Assembly: GCA_021741355.1 (NCBI GenBank)
Contig: JAIOXZ010000002.1
Coordinates: 124,001-188,000 of the forward strand
Length of the DNA stretch: 64,000 nucleotides
Direction of reading: 5' to 3'
DNA from: Caulobacter sp.
GTDB taxonomy: Bacteria; Pseudomonadota; Alphaproteobacteria; Caulobacterales; Caulobacteraceae
The position numbers and the translations under genes are program-made. Positions 40,557 through 50,509 of the stretch are shown here, piece after piece (position 1 is the first letter of the stretch; every line of letters starts with the position of its first letter). The notes below the pieces were generated by a model. That model was not told where the DNA came from. It saw nothing but the letters and a program-made list of their open reading frames with translations, and made no database searches.

Positions 40557-41495
40557 ATGACAACCGCGCCCCTGACCCCGGCCCAGACCGCCGTCCTGAC
40601 CCGGCGGGTCACCAGCCTGTCGGTGGCGACGGCCGTGGTTCTGGTGGCCGCCAAGACCGCCGCTTGGCTGGCCAGCGGTTCGGTGGCGCTGCTCGCTTCG
40701 CTGGCGGACTCGGGTCTCGATCTGCTGGCGTCCCTGATCACCCTCTATGCGGTCCGCTACGCCGTCGCGCCGCCGGACGCCGAGCATCGCTTCGGCCATG
40801 GCAAGGCCGAGGCCTTCGCCAGTCTGATGCAGGGGGGGCTGGTGTTCGCCTCCGCCGCCCTGATCGGCCGCGAAGCGATTGTCGGCATCATGGACCCGAA
40901 GCCGATCGCCGCCGGCGGCTGGGCGATCGCCGTGATGGCGCTGTCGGTTGCGCTGACCCTGGGACTGATCACCGTCCAGTCCTGGGTGCTGAAACGCACG
41001 CGGTCGGTGGCCGTCGCGGGTGACCGGGCCCACTACGCCGCCGACCTGGCGTCCAATATCGCCGCCATGGCCGGAATCGCCGGCGCCGCGCTGCTCGGTC
41101 TCGCCTGGCTCGACGCGGCGGCGGGCCTGCTCGTGGCGGGCTGGCTGCTGTGGGGCGCCATCGGCGTATTCCGCGAGGCCGGCAACCAGCTGATGGATCA
41201 CGAGCTGCCGGAGGTTGACCGGGCCAGGATCATCGCCCTGATGAAACAGGACCCGCGCATCCAGGATGTGCACCAGCTGCGGACCCGCGCGTCCGGACCC
41301 TACATCCACATCCAGATGCATGCCGACCTCGATCCGGACAGCACGCTGGCCGCGGCGCATGACGCCGTCGTGGCGGCGGAGAACCGGGTCCTGGCGGCCT
41401 TTCCGGCGGCGGACATCATCATTCACCCCGATCCTCACGGGCGGGCGGAGCCGCACGGCGGGGCCTTCGGCGAGGCCGAGCACGCGACGCGGTAA
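40557..41495 (+). CDS. Cation diffusion facilitator (FieF/ZitB-type) metal transporter
   Basis: A 312-aa inner-membrane antiporter exporting divalent metals (Zn, Fe or Cd). Six helices over residues ~18-215. Metal site motifs: 'LADSGLDLLASLITLYAVRYA' (first DxxxD) and 'HRFGHGKAEAFAS' (HxxxD-type region), with 'AHYAADLASNIAAMAG' in TM5 (HxxxD). The C-terminal cytoplasmic domain 'VHQLRTRASGPYIHIQMHADLD' is the CDF metallochaperone-like fold. Metal specificity not assignable. Confidence 0.92.
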   Translation: MTTAPLTPAQTAVLTRRVTSLSVATAVVLVAAKTAAWLASGSVALLASLADSGLDLLASLITLYAVRYAVAPPDAEHRFGHGKAEAFASLMQGGLVFASAALIGREAIVGIMDPKPIAAGGWAIAVMALSVALTLGLITVQSWVLKRTRSVAVAGDRAHYAADLASNIAAMAGIAGAALLGLAWLDAAAGLLVAGWLLWGAIGVFREAGNQLMDHELPEVDRARIIALMKQDPRIQDVHQLRTRASGPYIHIQMHADLDPDSTLAAAHDAVVAAENRVLAAFPAADIIIHPDPHGRAEPHGGAFGEAEHATR

Positions 41496-41505
41496 ACGCG
41501 CCCTT

Positions 41506-41524
41506 AACGCCCCCCGGCGTTAGC
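41506..41524. terminator. Short hairpin between CDF transporter and GST genes
   Basis: TAACGCC, 4-nt loop CCCC, GGCGTTA: a perfect 7-bp stem just upstream of the GST gene. It could terminate the transporter gene; no T-run. Confidence 0.35.
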
Positions 41525-41549
41525 TGCCGTCCGAATCAGCAGGCCCGCG

Positions 41550-42236
41550 ATGAGCGTCGAACGCATCCTCCACCACTTTCCGCTCGATCCCGCCTCCCGG
41601 CAGGTGCGGCTCGCGCTGGGCGAGAAGCGACTGCCCTTCACCGAGGTGCAGGTTCGTTGGTGGGAAAGCCCCGCCGACTTCGCCCTGCTCAATCCGTCGG
41701 GCGTGCCGCCCGTTCTGGTCGAGGGCTCCGGTCCCGGCCGGATCGTCATCTGCGAAACACGGGCGATCCTCGAACACCTCGAGGAGCAGAACCCCGAGCC
41801 GGCGCTGCTGGGCCGCGAGCCGGCCGAGCGCGCCGAAGCCCGCCGCCTGCTGCAGTGGTTCGACCGCAAGTTCGACGCCGAGGTCTCCGGTTTCCTGCTG
41901 CACGAAAAGATGGAAAAGCGGCTGCTGGGCCTGGGCGCCCCGGCGCTGGCCAACATCCGCGCCGGCCGCGACGCGCTGAAGCTGCACATGCAGTATATCG
42001 AACGGCTGCTCGCCGACCGCGACTGGCTGGCGGGCAAACGCATTTCGCTGGCCGACATGGCCGCCGCCGCTCATCTGTCGGTGATCGACTACTTCGGCGA
42101 CGTGCCGTGGAACGACTTCACCATCGTCCGCACCTGGTACATGAAGATCAAGTCTCGGCCCTGTTTCCGGCCGCTGCTGGCGGACCGCTGGCCAGGCATG
42201 GCCCCGGCGCCGCACTATCACGACCTTGATTTCTGA
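41550..42236 (+). CDS. Glutathione S-transferase-fold protein, possible FzlA orthologue
   Basis: A 228-aa GST-like protein. Thioredoxin-fold N-terminal domain (residues ~5-80: '[27 protein letters not shown]', '[14 protein letters not shown]'); helical C-terminal domain (~90-228) ending '[26 protein letters not shown]'. The conserved tail and linkage to queG resemble the FtsZ-binding division protein FzlA of Caulobacter, which is a GST homologue without classical GST function. I rely on memory for that resemblance. The queG frame starts inside the end of this gene. Confidence 0.8.
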   Translation: MSVERILHHFPLDPASRQVRLALGEKRLPFTEVQVRWWESPADFALLNPSGVPPVLVEGSGPGRIVICETRAILEHLEEQNPEPALLGREPAERAEARRLLQWFDRKFDAEVSGFLLHEKMEKRLLGLGAPALANIRAGRDALKLHMQYIERLLADRDWLAGKRISLADMAAAAHLSVIDYFGDVPWNDFTIVRTWYMKIKSRPCFRPLLADRWPGMAPAPHYHDLDF

Positions 42237-43281
42237 CCCCGACAGAACCCGCCTGCGCGCCGGAGCCCTCGGCCTCGGCTTCGATGTCTGCGGGTTCGCC
42301 TCGGCCGCTGACGCCTGGCCCGCCGGCGCGCGGCTGGAGGCCTTCGTGGCGGAGGGTCTGCACGGAACCATGGGCTGGATGGCCGAGACGCTGCCCCGGC
42401 GCGCGCATCCGACCGGTATGTGGCCGGACGCCCGCTCCGCCATTGTCCTGGGCCTCAACTACGGTCCCGACCGCGACCCGCTCGGGGCGCTGAAGGCGCG
42501 GTCGACGGGCGTGATCTCGGTCTATGCGCAGGGCGACGACTATCACGAGGTGATCAAGGGGCGGCTCAAGACGCTCGCCGGCCAGATCGTGGCGCGGCAT
42601 GGCGGCGAGGTGAAGGTGTTCGTCGACACCGCCCCGCTGATGGAAAAGCCGCTCGCGCAGCGGGCCGGCCTCGGCTGGCAGGGCAAGCACACCAACCTCG
42701 TTTCGCGCGAGCTCGGCTCCTGGCTGTTCCTCGGCTCGATCCTGACGACGCTGGATCTTGAACCCGACGCCGCCGAGGTCGACCACTGCGGCAGTTGCCG
42801 CGCCTGCCTCGACATCTGCCCGACAAACGCCTTCCCCGCGCCCTACCGGCTCGATGCGCGGCGCTGCATCTCCTACCTGACCATCGAGCACGCCGGACCG
42901 GTCCCCGAGGATCTCCGGGCGGCGATGGGAAACCGGATCTACGGCTGCGACGACTGCCTGGCCGTCTGCCCCTGGAACAAGTTCGCCGCCGAGGCGCGGG
43001 AGAGCGCCTTCCACGCGCGGGACGCGCTACGGTCGCCGTCGCTGGCCGATCTGGCGGCCTTGGACGACGCGGCCTTCCGGGCGATGTTCCGCAAGAGCCC
43101 GGTCAAGCGCATCGGCCGCGACAGGTTCGTGCGCAACGTGCTGTACGCGATCGGCAACAGCGGGGATCCGGCGCTGGCGACCGCGGCGGCGGCGCTGACG
43201 GGGGATCCGTCGGATGTGGTGCGCGACGCGGCGGAATGGGCGCTCAGGCGGCTCGCAGGGTCTCAGCCAAGCGGATCATGA
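42226..43281 (+). CDS. queG: Epoxyqueuosine reductase
   Basis: A 351-aa cobalamin- and Fe-S-dependent enzyme that carries out the last step of queuosine formation in tRNA wobble position 34. It shows '[29 protein letters not shown]' (catalytic Asp region). Two 4Fe-4S motifs are present: '[20 protein letters not shown]' and '[14 protein letters not shown]'. A HEAT-like C-terminus follows. The start is a TTG at 42226 overlapping the upstream gene by 11 bp; the family N-terminus fits. It overlaps the convergent argE-like gene by 38 bp. Confidence 0.93.
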   Translation: MISDPDRTRLRAGALGLGFDVCGFASAADAWPAGARLEAFVAEGLHGTMGWMAETLPRRAHPTGMWPDARSAIVLGLNYGPDRDPLGALKARSTGVISVYAQGDDYHEVIKGRLKTLAGQIVARHGGEVKVFVDTAPLMEKPLAQRAGLGWQGKHTNLVSRELGSWLFLGSILTTLDLEPDAAEVDHCGSCRACLDICPTNAFPAPYRLDARRCISYLTIEHAGPVPEDLRAAMGNRIYGCDDCLAVCPWNKFAAEARESAFHARDALRSPSLADLAALDDAAFRAMFRKSPVKRIGRDRFVRNVLYAIGNSGDPALATAAAALTGDPSDVVRDAAEWALRRLAGSQPSGS

Positions 43282-44413
43282 AGGCTGCGCCCTGGCGCAT
43301 CTGGTCGATCTCGACGTACTCGTCCGGCTGGTGGGCCTGGTCGATCGCGCCGGGACCACAGATGACGGTCGAGAAGCCCGCGCCCTGGAACTGGCCGCCC
43401 TCGGCGGCGTAGGGCACGGCGCGGACGGGGCCGTTGTCTCCGGTCAGGCCGCGCACGAACGCCTCTGCCGCGCCGTTGTCCGGCGCCATTGACGGCACAT
43501 TGGCCAGCATCTCGAACACCGCGCCGCAGTCGGGGTCGCGCGCCTTCAGTCGCGCGTCCAGGTCGGCGACCTGCGCAATGAAGGGCGCCAGCACGCCCAG
43601 CGGGTCGTCGCCCGGCTCGGCGCGGACGTCGAAGACGATCTCGCAGCGACGGGCGAGGATGTTGGCCGCCGTGCCGCCGTCGATCCGGCCGATCGTCAGG
43701 CTGGTCCCCTTCGGCTCGAACGGCGAGGCGGGATCGGCCCTGGCGGTCAGCTCATCGGCCAGGGCGGACAGGGCGCTGATCAGCTCCACCGCCGCCATGT
43801 TGGCCGAGACGCCCAGGTGCGTCTGGCTGGAGTGGGCCTCGCGGCCGTTGACCACCACGCGGAAGAAGGCCGCGCCCTTGTGGCCGCCGACCGCCTTCAT
43901 CAGCGACGGCTCGCCGACGATGGCGAGGGCCGGCCGGGGCAGGTCTTGGGCGATGACCGCGATCATGTCCGGCGCGCCGAAACAGCCGACTTCCTCGTCA
44001 TAGGAGAAGGCGAGGTGGACCGGCCGCTTCAGGCCCTCGCGGAAGAGCGGCACGGCGGCCAGGGCGAGGGCGATGAAGCCCTTCATGTCGGCGGCGCCGC
44101 GCCCATACAGCTTCCCGTCGCGCTCGGTCAGGACGAAGGGTTTGGAAGTCCAGGGCTGCCCGTCGACAGGCACCACGTCCGTGTGACCCGAGAGGATAAT
44201 CCCGCCTTCGACGGCGGGGCCGATTGAGGCCAGCAGATTGGCCTTGTCGCCGTCCTGGCTGGCGATGCGGCGGCTGGCGATCCCCTGCTCCGCCAGATGG
44301 GCCTCGACCCAGTCGATCAGGGCGAGATTCGACCCGCGCGAGGTCGTGTCGAACGAGACCAGCTCGCCGAGGATGGCGATGGCGCGGTCAGCGAGGGCGT
44401 TGGTGGTGGGCAT
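43244..44413 (-). CDS. argE: Acetylornithine deacetylase (ArgE/DapE family)
   Basis: A 389-aa M20-family zinc amidase releasing ornithine from N-acetylornithine in arginine synthesis. Metal-site motifs: '[17 protein letters not shown]' (HTDVV), '[18 protein letters not shown]' (GxxDMKG, bridging Asp), '[12 protein letters not shown]' (Glu pair), 'AIVGEPS'. The dimerisation domain is residues ~180-290 ('[21 protein letters not shown]'). ATG 44413. Its last 38 bp overlap queG on the opposite strand. Confidence 0.88.
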   Translation of the reverse strand: MPTTNALADRAIAILGELVSFDTTSRGSNLALIDWVEAHLAEQGIASRRIASQDGDKANLLASIGPAVEGGIILSGHTDVVPVDGQPWTSKPFVLTERDGKLYGRGAADMKGFIALALAAVPLFREGLKRPVHLAFSYDEEVGCFGAPDMIAVIAQDLPRPALAIVGEPSLMKAVGGHKGAAFFRVVVNGREAHSSQTHLGVSANMAAVELISALSALADELTARADPASPFEPKGTSLTIGRIDGGTAANILARRCEIVFDVRAEPGDDPLGVLAPFIAQVADLDARLKARDPDCGAVFEMLANVPSMAPDNGAAEAFVRGLTGDNGPVRAVPYAAEGGQFQGAGFSTVICGPGAIDQAHQPDEYVEIDQMRQGAAFMIRLAETLRAA

Positions 44414-44580
44414 GGGGATTGTGTAGGGGCGAACTCTCGACGCGCCAATCCTCTCCCGGAGGCACGGGCAGACCCGCCCCGATGTCTTGAAGGCCGGTGT
44501 CATCCGGTGGGGAAGCCGGCAAATGGCGTGTTGCGCGCAAACCCTTGCTCCGACGGGATCACGCCCTTAAGCCCTCCTCC

Positions 44581-45438
44581 ATGTCGACCCAGGGCCTGAT
44601 CCTCACCATCGCCTGTCCAGACCGCCGCGGTATCGTTGCGGCGGTGTCCGTGTTTCTGGCGGAGCGGGACTGCAACATCCTAGATGCCCAGCAGTACGAC
44701 GACGCCGAGACCGGCATGTTCTTCATGCGGGTGGTGTTCCATCCGGACGGCCATGGCGCGCCGGACTTGCGCGCCGCCTTCACGCCGGTGGCGGACAGCT
44801 TCTCCATGACCTGGAGCCTGCGCGACCCGGCGGTGCGCAAGAAGGTCATGATCCTGGCCAGCAAGTCCGACCACTGCCTGTCGGACCTGCTGTACCGCTG
44901 GCGGATCGGCGAGCTGCCGATGGACATCGCCGGGGTGATCTCCAACCATCCGGCCGAGACCTATCGCAACGTCGACCTGGCCGACCTGCCGTTCCACCAC
45001 CTGCCGGTGACCAAGGACACCAAGCTGGAGCAGGAGGCGCAGGTCTGGGCCCTGATCCGCGACGCGGGCGCCGACCTGGTCGTGCTCGCCCGCTACATGC
45101 AGGTGCTGTCCGACGGCCTGGCGGCCAAGCTGGAAGGGCGCTGCATCAACATCCACCACTCCTTCCTGCCGGGCTTCAAGGGCGCCAAACCGTATCACCA
45201 GGCCCACGCGCGCGGCGTGAAGGTCATCGGCGCCAGCGCCCACTTCGTCACCGGCGACCTCGACGAGGGTCCGATCATCGAACAGGACGTCGAACGCATC
45301 AGCCACCGCGACACCCCGGAAGACCTGATCCGCAAGGGCCGCGACATCGAGCGCCGCGTGCTGGCCCGGGCGCTGCGCTGGTCGCTGGAGGACCGGGTGC
45401 TGCTGAACGGCCGCAAGACGGTGGTGTTTACGGATTAG
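44581..45438 (+). CDS. purU: Formyltetrahydrofolate deformylase
   Basis: A 285-aa enzyme that hydrolyses 10-formyl-THF to formate and THF, balancing one-carbon pools. N-terminal ACT domain (residues ~6-80: '[34 protein letters not shown]'). The formyltransferase domain follows with '[11 protein letters not shown]', 'ISNHPA', '[11 protein letters not shown]', catalytic '[20 protein letters not shown]' (His) and '[16 protein letters not shown]' (Asp). Full length for the family. Confidence 0.95.
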   Translation: MSTQGLILTIACPDRRGIVAAVSVFLAERDCNILDAQQYDDAETGMFFMRVVFHPDGHGAPDLRAAFTPVADSFSMTWSLRDPAVRKKVMILASKSDHCLSDLLYRWRIGELPMDIAGVISNHPAETYRNVDLADLPFHHLPVTKDTKLEQEAQVWALIRDAGADLVVLARYMQVLSDGLAAKLEGRCINIHHSFLPGFKGAKPYHQAHARGVKVIGASAHFVTGDLDEGPIIEQDVERISHRDTPEDLIRKGRDIERRVLARALRWSLEDRVLLNGRKTVVFTD

Positions 45439-45467
45439 GGCTGCCCCTCCCTACTGGGGGAGGAAGG

Positions 45468-45986
45468 TTAGTTGCCGAACCCCGTACTGCCCGCCGCCGG
45501 CAGAACCCCGATCAGCTGGATCCGGAAGATCAGCACGGCGTTGGGCGGGATCGGGCCGCCGGGGGTGCCCTGTTCGCCGTAGCCGAGGGCGGGCGGGACA
45601 TAGAGCAGCCATTCGTCGCCGGGCTTCATCTTCTGCAGGGCTTCGATCCAGGCGGGGATCAGGCCGCCGACCCGCATGACCGCCGGGGCACCGCGGGCGA
45701 AGGAGCTGTCGAAGATCTCGTCCGAGACCAGCTTGCCCTCGTAATGGACCTTGACCTCGTCCTGGCGGCGCGGCGACACGCCGCTGGCCGGGCCGGAGGC
45801 GACGACCTTGTACAGCACGCCCGACGGCAGCTTCTGGATGCCCGGCTCCTTGGCCGTCTTTTCCATGTAGGCCGCGGCCGAGGCGGCGTTGGCCTGGATC
45901 AGCGAGGGGTCGGCTTCAGCCTTCTTTGCGCAGCCGGCGACGGCGATGGCGGCGATGGCGGCGGCGATGAGGGTGCGTTTGAGCAT
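45468..45986 (-). CDS. FKBP-type peptidyl-prolyl isomerase lipoprotein
   Basis: A 172-aa protein with lipobox 'IAVAGC' (Cys19), a short helical linker, and a C-terminal FKBP domain (residues ~62-165): 'DEVKVHYEGKLVSDEIFDSSFARG', 'VGGLIPAWIEALQKMKPGDEWLLYVPPALGYGEQ', 'IPPNAVLIFRIQLI'. Periplasmic, probably outer- or inner-membrane-tethered folding catalyst. A GC hairpin remnant of repeat family C lies between it and purU. Confidence 0.93.
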   Translation of the reverse strand: MLKRTLIAAAIAAIAVAGCAKKAEADPSLIQANAASAAAYMEKTAKEPGIQKLPSGVLYKVVASGPASGVSPRRQDEVKVHYEGKLVSDEIFDSSFARGAPAVMRVGGLIPAWIEALQKMKPGDEWLLYVPPALGYGEQGTPGGPIPPNAVLIFRIQLIGVLPAAGSTGFGN

Positions 45987-45997
45987 GCGTGCGAGTC

Positions 45998-47200
45998 CTA
46001 GACCGTGCGCGGCGGGTAGCCGCTGTCGCGCAGGGCGACCATGATTTCCTGGGTGTGCTGGGCGTCGCGGGTCTCGATCATGATGTCGAACTCCGCGCCC
46101 TTGGCCGGCACGTCGAGGGCCAGGCGGTTGTGGGCCACCTCGATGATGTTGCCGCCCATCTCGCCGATCACCCGGCTGACCGTGGCCAGCAGGCCCGGGC
46201 GGTCGTCGCCGATGATCCGCAGCGAGACCAGCCGCTGGGCCCGCACCAGCTCGCGGGTCAGGACCGAGGCCAGCAGGCGGGTGTCGATGTTGCCGCCGCA
46301 GAGGATCAGGCCGCACTTCTTGCCGCGGAATCGCTCCGGATAGGCCAGCAGCGCCGCCAGCGACGCCGCGCCGGCGCCCTCGGCGATGGTCTTCTCCACG
46401 TTGCAGTAGAGCGCCACGGCCCGCTCGATATAGGGCTCTTCCAGCAGCAGGACGTCGTCGATCAGCGGACGGGCGACGGCGTAGGTCTTGGTCCCGACCT
46501 CTCGCACCGCGATGCCCTCGGCGATGGTCTGGCCGCCGGCCTCGGCGTTCAGGCCGCGCATGCGGGCGGTGAAGCTGGGGAACATCGCCGGCTCGCAGCC
46601 GATGATGCGGATGTTCGGATTGATCGCCTTGGCCGCCGTCGCGACGCCGCTGATCAGCCCGCCGCCGCCGATCGGCACCGGCAGGATTTCCAGGTCGGGC
46701 ACGTCTTCGAGCATTTCCAGCGCGATCGTGCCCTGGCCGGCCATGACGTCGTAGTCGTCGAACGGGTGGACGAACGTCAGGCTGCGTTCCTCGCGCAGCT
46801 GCTGGGCGTGGGCGGCGGCCTCGTCATAGGTGTCGCCGAAGATGACCACGTTGGCGCCATGCTGGCGGGTGTGCTCGACCTTCACGAAGGGGGTGCCCTT
46901 GGGCATGACGATGGTCACCGGCACGCCGAGGCGGGCGCCGTGATAGGCGAGACCCTGAGCGTGGTTGCCGGCGCTGGCGGCGATCACGCCGCGCGAGCGT
47001 TCCTCGTCGCTGAGCAGCAGCAGCTTGTTCAGCGCGCCGCGCTCTTTGTAGGCGGCGGTGAACTGCAGATTCTCGAACTTGACCCACACCTCCGCGCCGG
47101 TGATCTCCGACAGGGTGCGGGAATAGCGGCAGGGCGTGCGCTCTACGTGGCCTTCCAGCCGGGCGGCGGCGGCCCTGATATCGTCAAGGGTGATGGTCAT
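45998..47200 (-). CDS. ilvA: Threonine ammonia-lyase (PLP-dependent, with ACT domain)
   Basis: A 400-aa enzyme converting threonine to 2-oxobutyrate. PLP Lys in 'NLQFTAAYKERGALNKL'; Ser/Asn-rich 'ASAGNHAQGLAYHGARLGVP'; Gly loop 'PIGGGGLISGVA'. One ACT domain at the C-terminus (residues ~325-400, 'VSLRIIGDDRPGLLATVSRVIGEMGGNIIEVAHNRL') suggests allosteric control by an amino acid. This 400-aa, one-ACT form could be biosynthetic (IlvA) or catabolic-like; the neighbours do not settle it. Confidence 0.92.
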   Translation of the reverse strand: MTITLDDIRAAAARLEGHVERTPCRYSRTLSEITGAEVWVKFENLQFTAAYKERGALNKLLLLSDEERSRGVIAASAGNHAQGLAYHGARLGVPVTIVMPKGTPFVKVEHTRQHGANVVIFGDTYDEAAAHAQQLREERSLTFVHPFDDYDVMAGQGTIALEMLEDVPDLEILPVPIGGGGLISGVATAAKAINPNIRIIGCEPAMFPSFTARMRGLNAEAGGQTIAEGIAVREVGTKTYAVARPLIDDVLLLEEPYIERAVALYCNVEKTIAEGAGAASLAALLAYPERFRGKKCGLILCGGNIDTRLLASVLTRELVRAQRLVSLRIIGDDRPGLLATVSRVIGEMGGNIIEVAHNRLALDVPAKGAEFDIMIETRDAQHTQEIMVALRDSGYPPRTV

Positions 47201-47230
47201 GGGGACTTCAGACGGGCGGGGCGTCAGCCT

Positions 47231-48310
47231 TCACCGCAAACCCCGCATGAGGTCAAGCCGCCGCATGGCCTTTCCGGGCAGTTCCGACATCCGGCCCAGC
47301 GGCAGGGACTCGGCCGCCTTGCGCACGGCGTAGGCGGTTTCGCGCATCAGCGCCGCCGCCGACGGGGCGCCGATGAAGCCGTGGGTGACCCCGACCTGCA
47401 CGTTGCCGAGTTCGCGCTTGAACCGGTAGGTCCCCGCGCCGAGGTCGAGCCGGCTGTAGGGGGTGTCGTCCATCCAGCGCAGGATGTCCTGGAACAGCAG
47501 CATGCCCGGCGAATAGCGCTCGAACTTCGGATCGTGGCTGATGATCCAGCTGTGGATGTTGCGCCCGCCGCGCAGGTTCATCTGCGCCGCCGCCAGCTCC
47601 TCGCCGATGTGCAGGGTGAACAGGATGCCGCCGAAGTCCGGGTCCCGGCTGGCGAACAGGCTGCGCACCAGCGGCAACGGCCAGCCGTCGGCGAAGAGGT
47701 CCGTCTGGCCGGTCGCCTGCCACTGCGCCTGTTTCCAGGCGACCAGCCGGTCGAAATCGGCCTTCGAGCGGGAGAAGGCGGTGAAGGTCACCGGGCCGAG
47801 CTCGCGCTCGACCTTGGGGCGCTTCTTGTCGGTGTCCTTGAGCGCCGAGACGCCGGCGGCCTTGCGCTCGGCCTCATAGGCCGCATAGCCGCCGCCGACA
47901 TCGATGACGTGGGAGTCCTCGCGGCCACGCGCCAGCGGCGCGAACAGCGGCTGGTCCTCGAGCATCTGGGAGAAGTCGAACCGGCCGACGCCGAAGGCCT
48001 CGGCGATCCGGCGGGGATCGATCCGCAGGCCGGGCTCGGCCACCAGGCCCTGGTAGTCGCACATCGGCGCGCCGGCCGGCATGGCGGTGAAGGCGTTGAC
48101 CTTGGCGGCGATGAACCCCTTCGGATCAGCCATGCCGCCCAGCACGGCGACGCGAAGCCGCGACTCGGCCCCCTGGGCGCGAGCCACCGCGCGCGGCCAG
48201 TAGGGTGAGAGAAACGGGCTGTCGAGGGCCGGGTCCGCCGCCTGCAAGGCCGCCCAGCGCTCGACGGCGAAGGCGGTCATCTCCCAGGGCCTGACGACAT
48301 CGATCTGCAC
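47231..48310 (-). CDS. GNAT-family acyltransferase, CelD/FemAB-like
   Basis: A 359-aa protein with a C-terminal GNAT_6 (CelD-like) acyltransferase domain: 'DFDRLVAWKQAQWQATGQTDLF', 'LHIGEELAAAQMNLRGGRNIHSWIISHDPKFERYSPGMLLFQDILRW', 'LDLGAGTYRFKREL'. Such proteins modify polysaccharides or cell-wall precursors; Caulobacter HfsK, a holdfast polysaccharide acetyltransferase, has this architecture. No holdfast genes are adjacent, so that assignment is only possible. Starts with GTG at 48310. Confidence 0.78.
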   Translation of the reverse strand: MQIDVVRPWEMTAFAVERWAALQAADPALDSPFLSPYWPRAVARAQGAESRLRVAVLGGMADPKGFIAAKVNAFTAMPAGAPMCDYQGLVAEPGLRIDPRRIAEAFGVGRFDFSQMLEDQPLFAPLARGREDSHVIDVGGGYAAYEAERKAAGVSALKDTDKKRPKVERELGPVTFTAFSRSKADFDRLVAWKQAQWQATGQTDLFADGWPLPLVRSLFASRDPDFGGILFTLHIGEELAAAQMNLRGGRNIHSWIISHDPKFERYSPGMLLFQDILRWMDDTPYSRLDLGAGTYRFKRELGNVQVGVTHGFIGAPSAAALMRETAYAVRKAAESLPLGRMSELPGKAMRRLDLMRGLR

Positions 48311-48372
48311 GGTAGCTTCCCCGGACGCGGCTGATTGCGAAAGACCCTAGCGCCCAACTGTTGCGGGAGCGT

Positions 48373-48406
48373 TTAGGCGCGGACCGATCTGGTCCGGATC
48401 GACAAA
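48373..48406. promoter_or_regulatory. Inverted repeat upstream of the amidohydrolase
   Basis: Within the 136-bp divergent gap, GGACC-gatct-GGTCC forms a perfect short palindrome; a TetR/MarR-type operator is possible. No recognisable sigma box was assigned. Confidence 0.25.
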
Positions 48407-48446
48407 TGCTCCTAAGGGTCGAAGGGACACAGAGGGGATCCCTGTC

Positions 48447-49718
48447 ATGCGCCACGTGCTCGCTGCCTTCACCCTGACGCTCGCCGTGCTGTCCGCCGCC
48501 GCCGCCCAGGCCAAGACCGTGGCGGTGACCGCCGCCCGCCTGCTGGATGTAGCGACCGGAAAGTATGTCGAGCAGCCGGTCGTGGTGATCACCGATGGCC
48601 GGATCACGGCGGTGGGGCCGCAGGGCAGTGTGACTGTCCCGGCTGACGCCCAGCGCGTCGACCTGCCGGGCCAGACCCTGTTGCCGGGGCTGATCGACAT
48701 GCATGTGCATCTCGACTCCAACCCGAAATACGGCGGCTACACCGGCCTGCGCTTCACCGACAGCTTCTGGGCGGTGGTCGCCGTGCCGAACGCGGCGGCG
48801 ACGCTGGACGCGGGCTTCACCACCGTGCGCAACGTCGGCGCCGACCGCTACAACGACGTGGCGCTGAAACAGGCCATCGACGAGGGGCTGATCGCCGGGC
48901 CGCGCATCGTTCCGGCCGGCTACGCCATCAGCGCCATGGGCGGCCACTGCGACTACACCTACTTCCCGCCGTCGGTCGGGGCGGTGGCGCCGGGCGTCGC
49001 CGACGGCCCCGAGGAGGGCCGCAAGATGGTGCGCACGCTGCACAAGTACGGCGCCAAGGTGATCAAGATCTGCGCCACCGGCGGCGTCTTCTCCAACGAT
49101 GCGGTCGGCGTTCAGCAGATGAGCGTCGAGGAGATCAGGGCCGTCGTCGAGGAGGCCCACATGCAGGGCCTGAAGGTCGCCGCCCATGCCCACGGACCGG
49201 AGGGCATTCGCGCATCCATCCTGGGCGGGGTCGACACCGTCGAACACGCCAGCCTCGTCGATGACGAGGGCATCCGGCTGGCGGTGAAGGCCGGGACCTA
49301 CTTCGGCATGGACATCTACAACACCGACTATACCCAGGCCGAGGGCCGGGCGAACGGCGTGCGCGAGAGCGAGATCAAGAAGGACGCCGACATCGGCGAG
49401 GCCCAGCGCCAGAGCTTCTGCCGCGCCGTGAAGGCCGGGGTGAAACAGGTCTATTCGACAGACGCCGGCATTTATCCGCACGGGCGGAACGCGAAACAGT
49501 TCGCCGTGATGGTCCGCTATTGCGCGACGCCGCTGCAGGCGATCCAGTCCGCGACCGTCAACGCCGCCGCGGCGCTGGGCCAGTCGGGCGATGTCGGCCA
49601 GGTGGCCGTCGGCCGCTACGGCGACCTGATCGGGGTCCAGGGCGACCCGCTGGCCGACGTGACGGTGCTGGAGCGCGTGACCTTCGTGATGAAGGGCGGC
49701 GAGGTGGTGAAGCAGTAG
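48447..49718 (+). CDS. Secreted amidohydrolase (Xaa-Pro/Xaa-Lys dipeptidase type)
   Basis: A 423-aa protein with a signal peptide (cleavage after 'AAAAQA', residue ~22). Amidohydrolase metal motifs: 'LLPGLIDMHVHLDSN' (HxH), 'GAKVIKICATGG' (carboxylated Lys), 'VAAHAHGPEGI' (His), 'DTVEHASLVDDEG' (His) and 'VYSTDAG' (Asp). Close in layout to the peptidase group that includes Caulobacter enzymes cleaving L-Xaa-L-Lys/Arg dipeptides. Periplasmic. A 145-bp repeat follows the stop. Confidence 0.88.
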   Translation: MRHVLAAFTLTLAVLSAAAAQAKTVAVTAARLLDVATGKYVEQPVVVITDGRITAVGPQGSVTVPADAQRVDLPGQTLLPGLIDMHVHLDSNPKYGGYTGLRFTDSFWAVVAVPNAAATLDAGFTTVRNVGADRYNDVALKQAIDEGLIAGPRIVPAGYAISAMGGHCDYTYFPPSVGAVAPGVADGPEEGRKMVRTLHKYGAKVIKICATGGVFSNDAVGVQQMSVEEIRAVVEEAHMQGLKVAAHAHGPEGIRASILGGVDTVEHASLVDDEGIRLAVKAGTYFGMDIYNTDYTQAEGRANGVRESEIKKDADIGEAQRQSFCRAVKAGVKQVYSTDAGIYPHGRNAKQFAVMVRYCATPLQAIQSATVNAAAALGQSGDVGQVAVGRYGDLIGVQGDPLADVTVLERVTFVMKGGEVVKQ

Positions 49719-49720
49719 GG

Positions 49721-49868
49721 ACTCTCCCTCTCCTTCATGGGGAGGGTGGACGGCCGAAGGCCGGACGGGTGGGGGAGTTTGCCGCTACCCCGACGCATTC
49801 GGCATGGCGTCCGGCTTCCCCACCCTGACCGCTTCGCGGTCTGTCCCTCCGCATAAAGGGGAGGGAAG
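49721..49868. repeat. Composite palindromic repeat, family C (copy 1)
   Basis: Outer arms CCCTCTCCTTCATGGGGAGG and CCTCCGCATAAAGGGGAGGG enclose two hairpins, CGGCCGAAGGCCG and GACCGCTTCGCGGTC. The same composite in reverse orientation is at 54184-54327. Located between convergent amidohydrolase and engB genes. Confidence 0.85.
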
Positions 49869-49870
49869 TT

Positions 49871-50509
49871 CTAAACCCCGCAGGTCGCCTTGATCTCGGC
49901 GCGCAGGACCGGGATGTTGAAGCCCTTCTCCGAGGAGGTCGCCAGCACGCGCGGGAAGGCGGCCGGGCGTTTGGCGATCTGGCCCTGCGTCTTTTCGACC
50001 ACCGCCTCGACCTCGGCAGGCTTTATCTTGTCGGCCTTGGTCAGGACAATCTGGTAGGAGACCGCCGCATTGTCCAGGGCGTCCAGCGCTTCGGTGTCCG
50101 GCTCCTTGAGGCCGTGCCGCGCGTCGATCAGCAGATAGACCCGCTTCAGGTTCGGCCGGCCGCGCAGATACTGGCGGCCGAGGTTCTGGAACTTGTCCTT
50201 CGAGGTGCGGGAGACCCGCGCGAAGCCATAGCCGGGCAGGTCGACCAGGCGCATCTTCTCGTCCAGCAGGAAGAAATTGATCTCCCGCGTGCGGCCCGGC
50301 TCGTTCGAGGCGCGCGCCAGGTACTTCTGGCCGACGAGGGCGTTGATCAGGCTCGACTTGCCGACGTTCGAGCGGCCGGCGAAGGCCACCTCCGGCAGGT
50401 CCGCCGGCGGCAGCCCGTCCATCTTCACCGCCCCCATCATGAAGGTGCAGGGGTGGGCGAAGAGGACCCGGGCGGCCTCGATCTCCTCGGCGTCGAAGGC
50501 CTCGGTCAC
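49871..50509 (-). CDS. engB: Ribosome biogenesis GTPase YihA/YsxC (EngB)
   Basis: A 212-aa GTPase needed for 50S subunit assembly. G1 '[16 protein letters not shown]', G2 'GRTREINFF', G3 '[11 protein letters not shown]', G4 'IVLTKADKI', G5-like 'ATSSEKGF'. The GTG start overlaps the yidC stop by 4 bp (GTGA), showing coupling. Last gene of the rpmH-rnpA-yidC-engB cluster. Confidence 0.95.
   Translation of the reverse strand: MTEAFDAEEIEAARVLFAHPCTFMMGAVKMDGLPPADLPEVAFAGRSNVGKSSLINALVGQKYLARASNEPGRTREINFFLLDEKMRLVDLPGYGFARVSRTSKDKFQNLGRQYLRGRPNLKRVYLLIDARHGLKEPDTEALDALDNAAVSYQIVLTKADKIKPAEVEAVVEKTQGQIAKRPAAFPRVLATSSEKGFNIPVLRAEIKATCGV

Noticed and set aside
45989..48208. A 739-codon plus-strand frame opposite ilvA and the CelD-like gene
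   Set aside because: No recognisable motifs and covers two well-supported genes.
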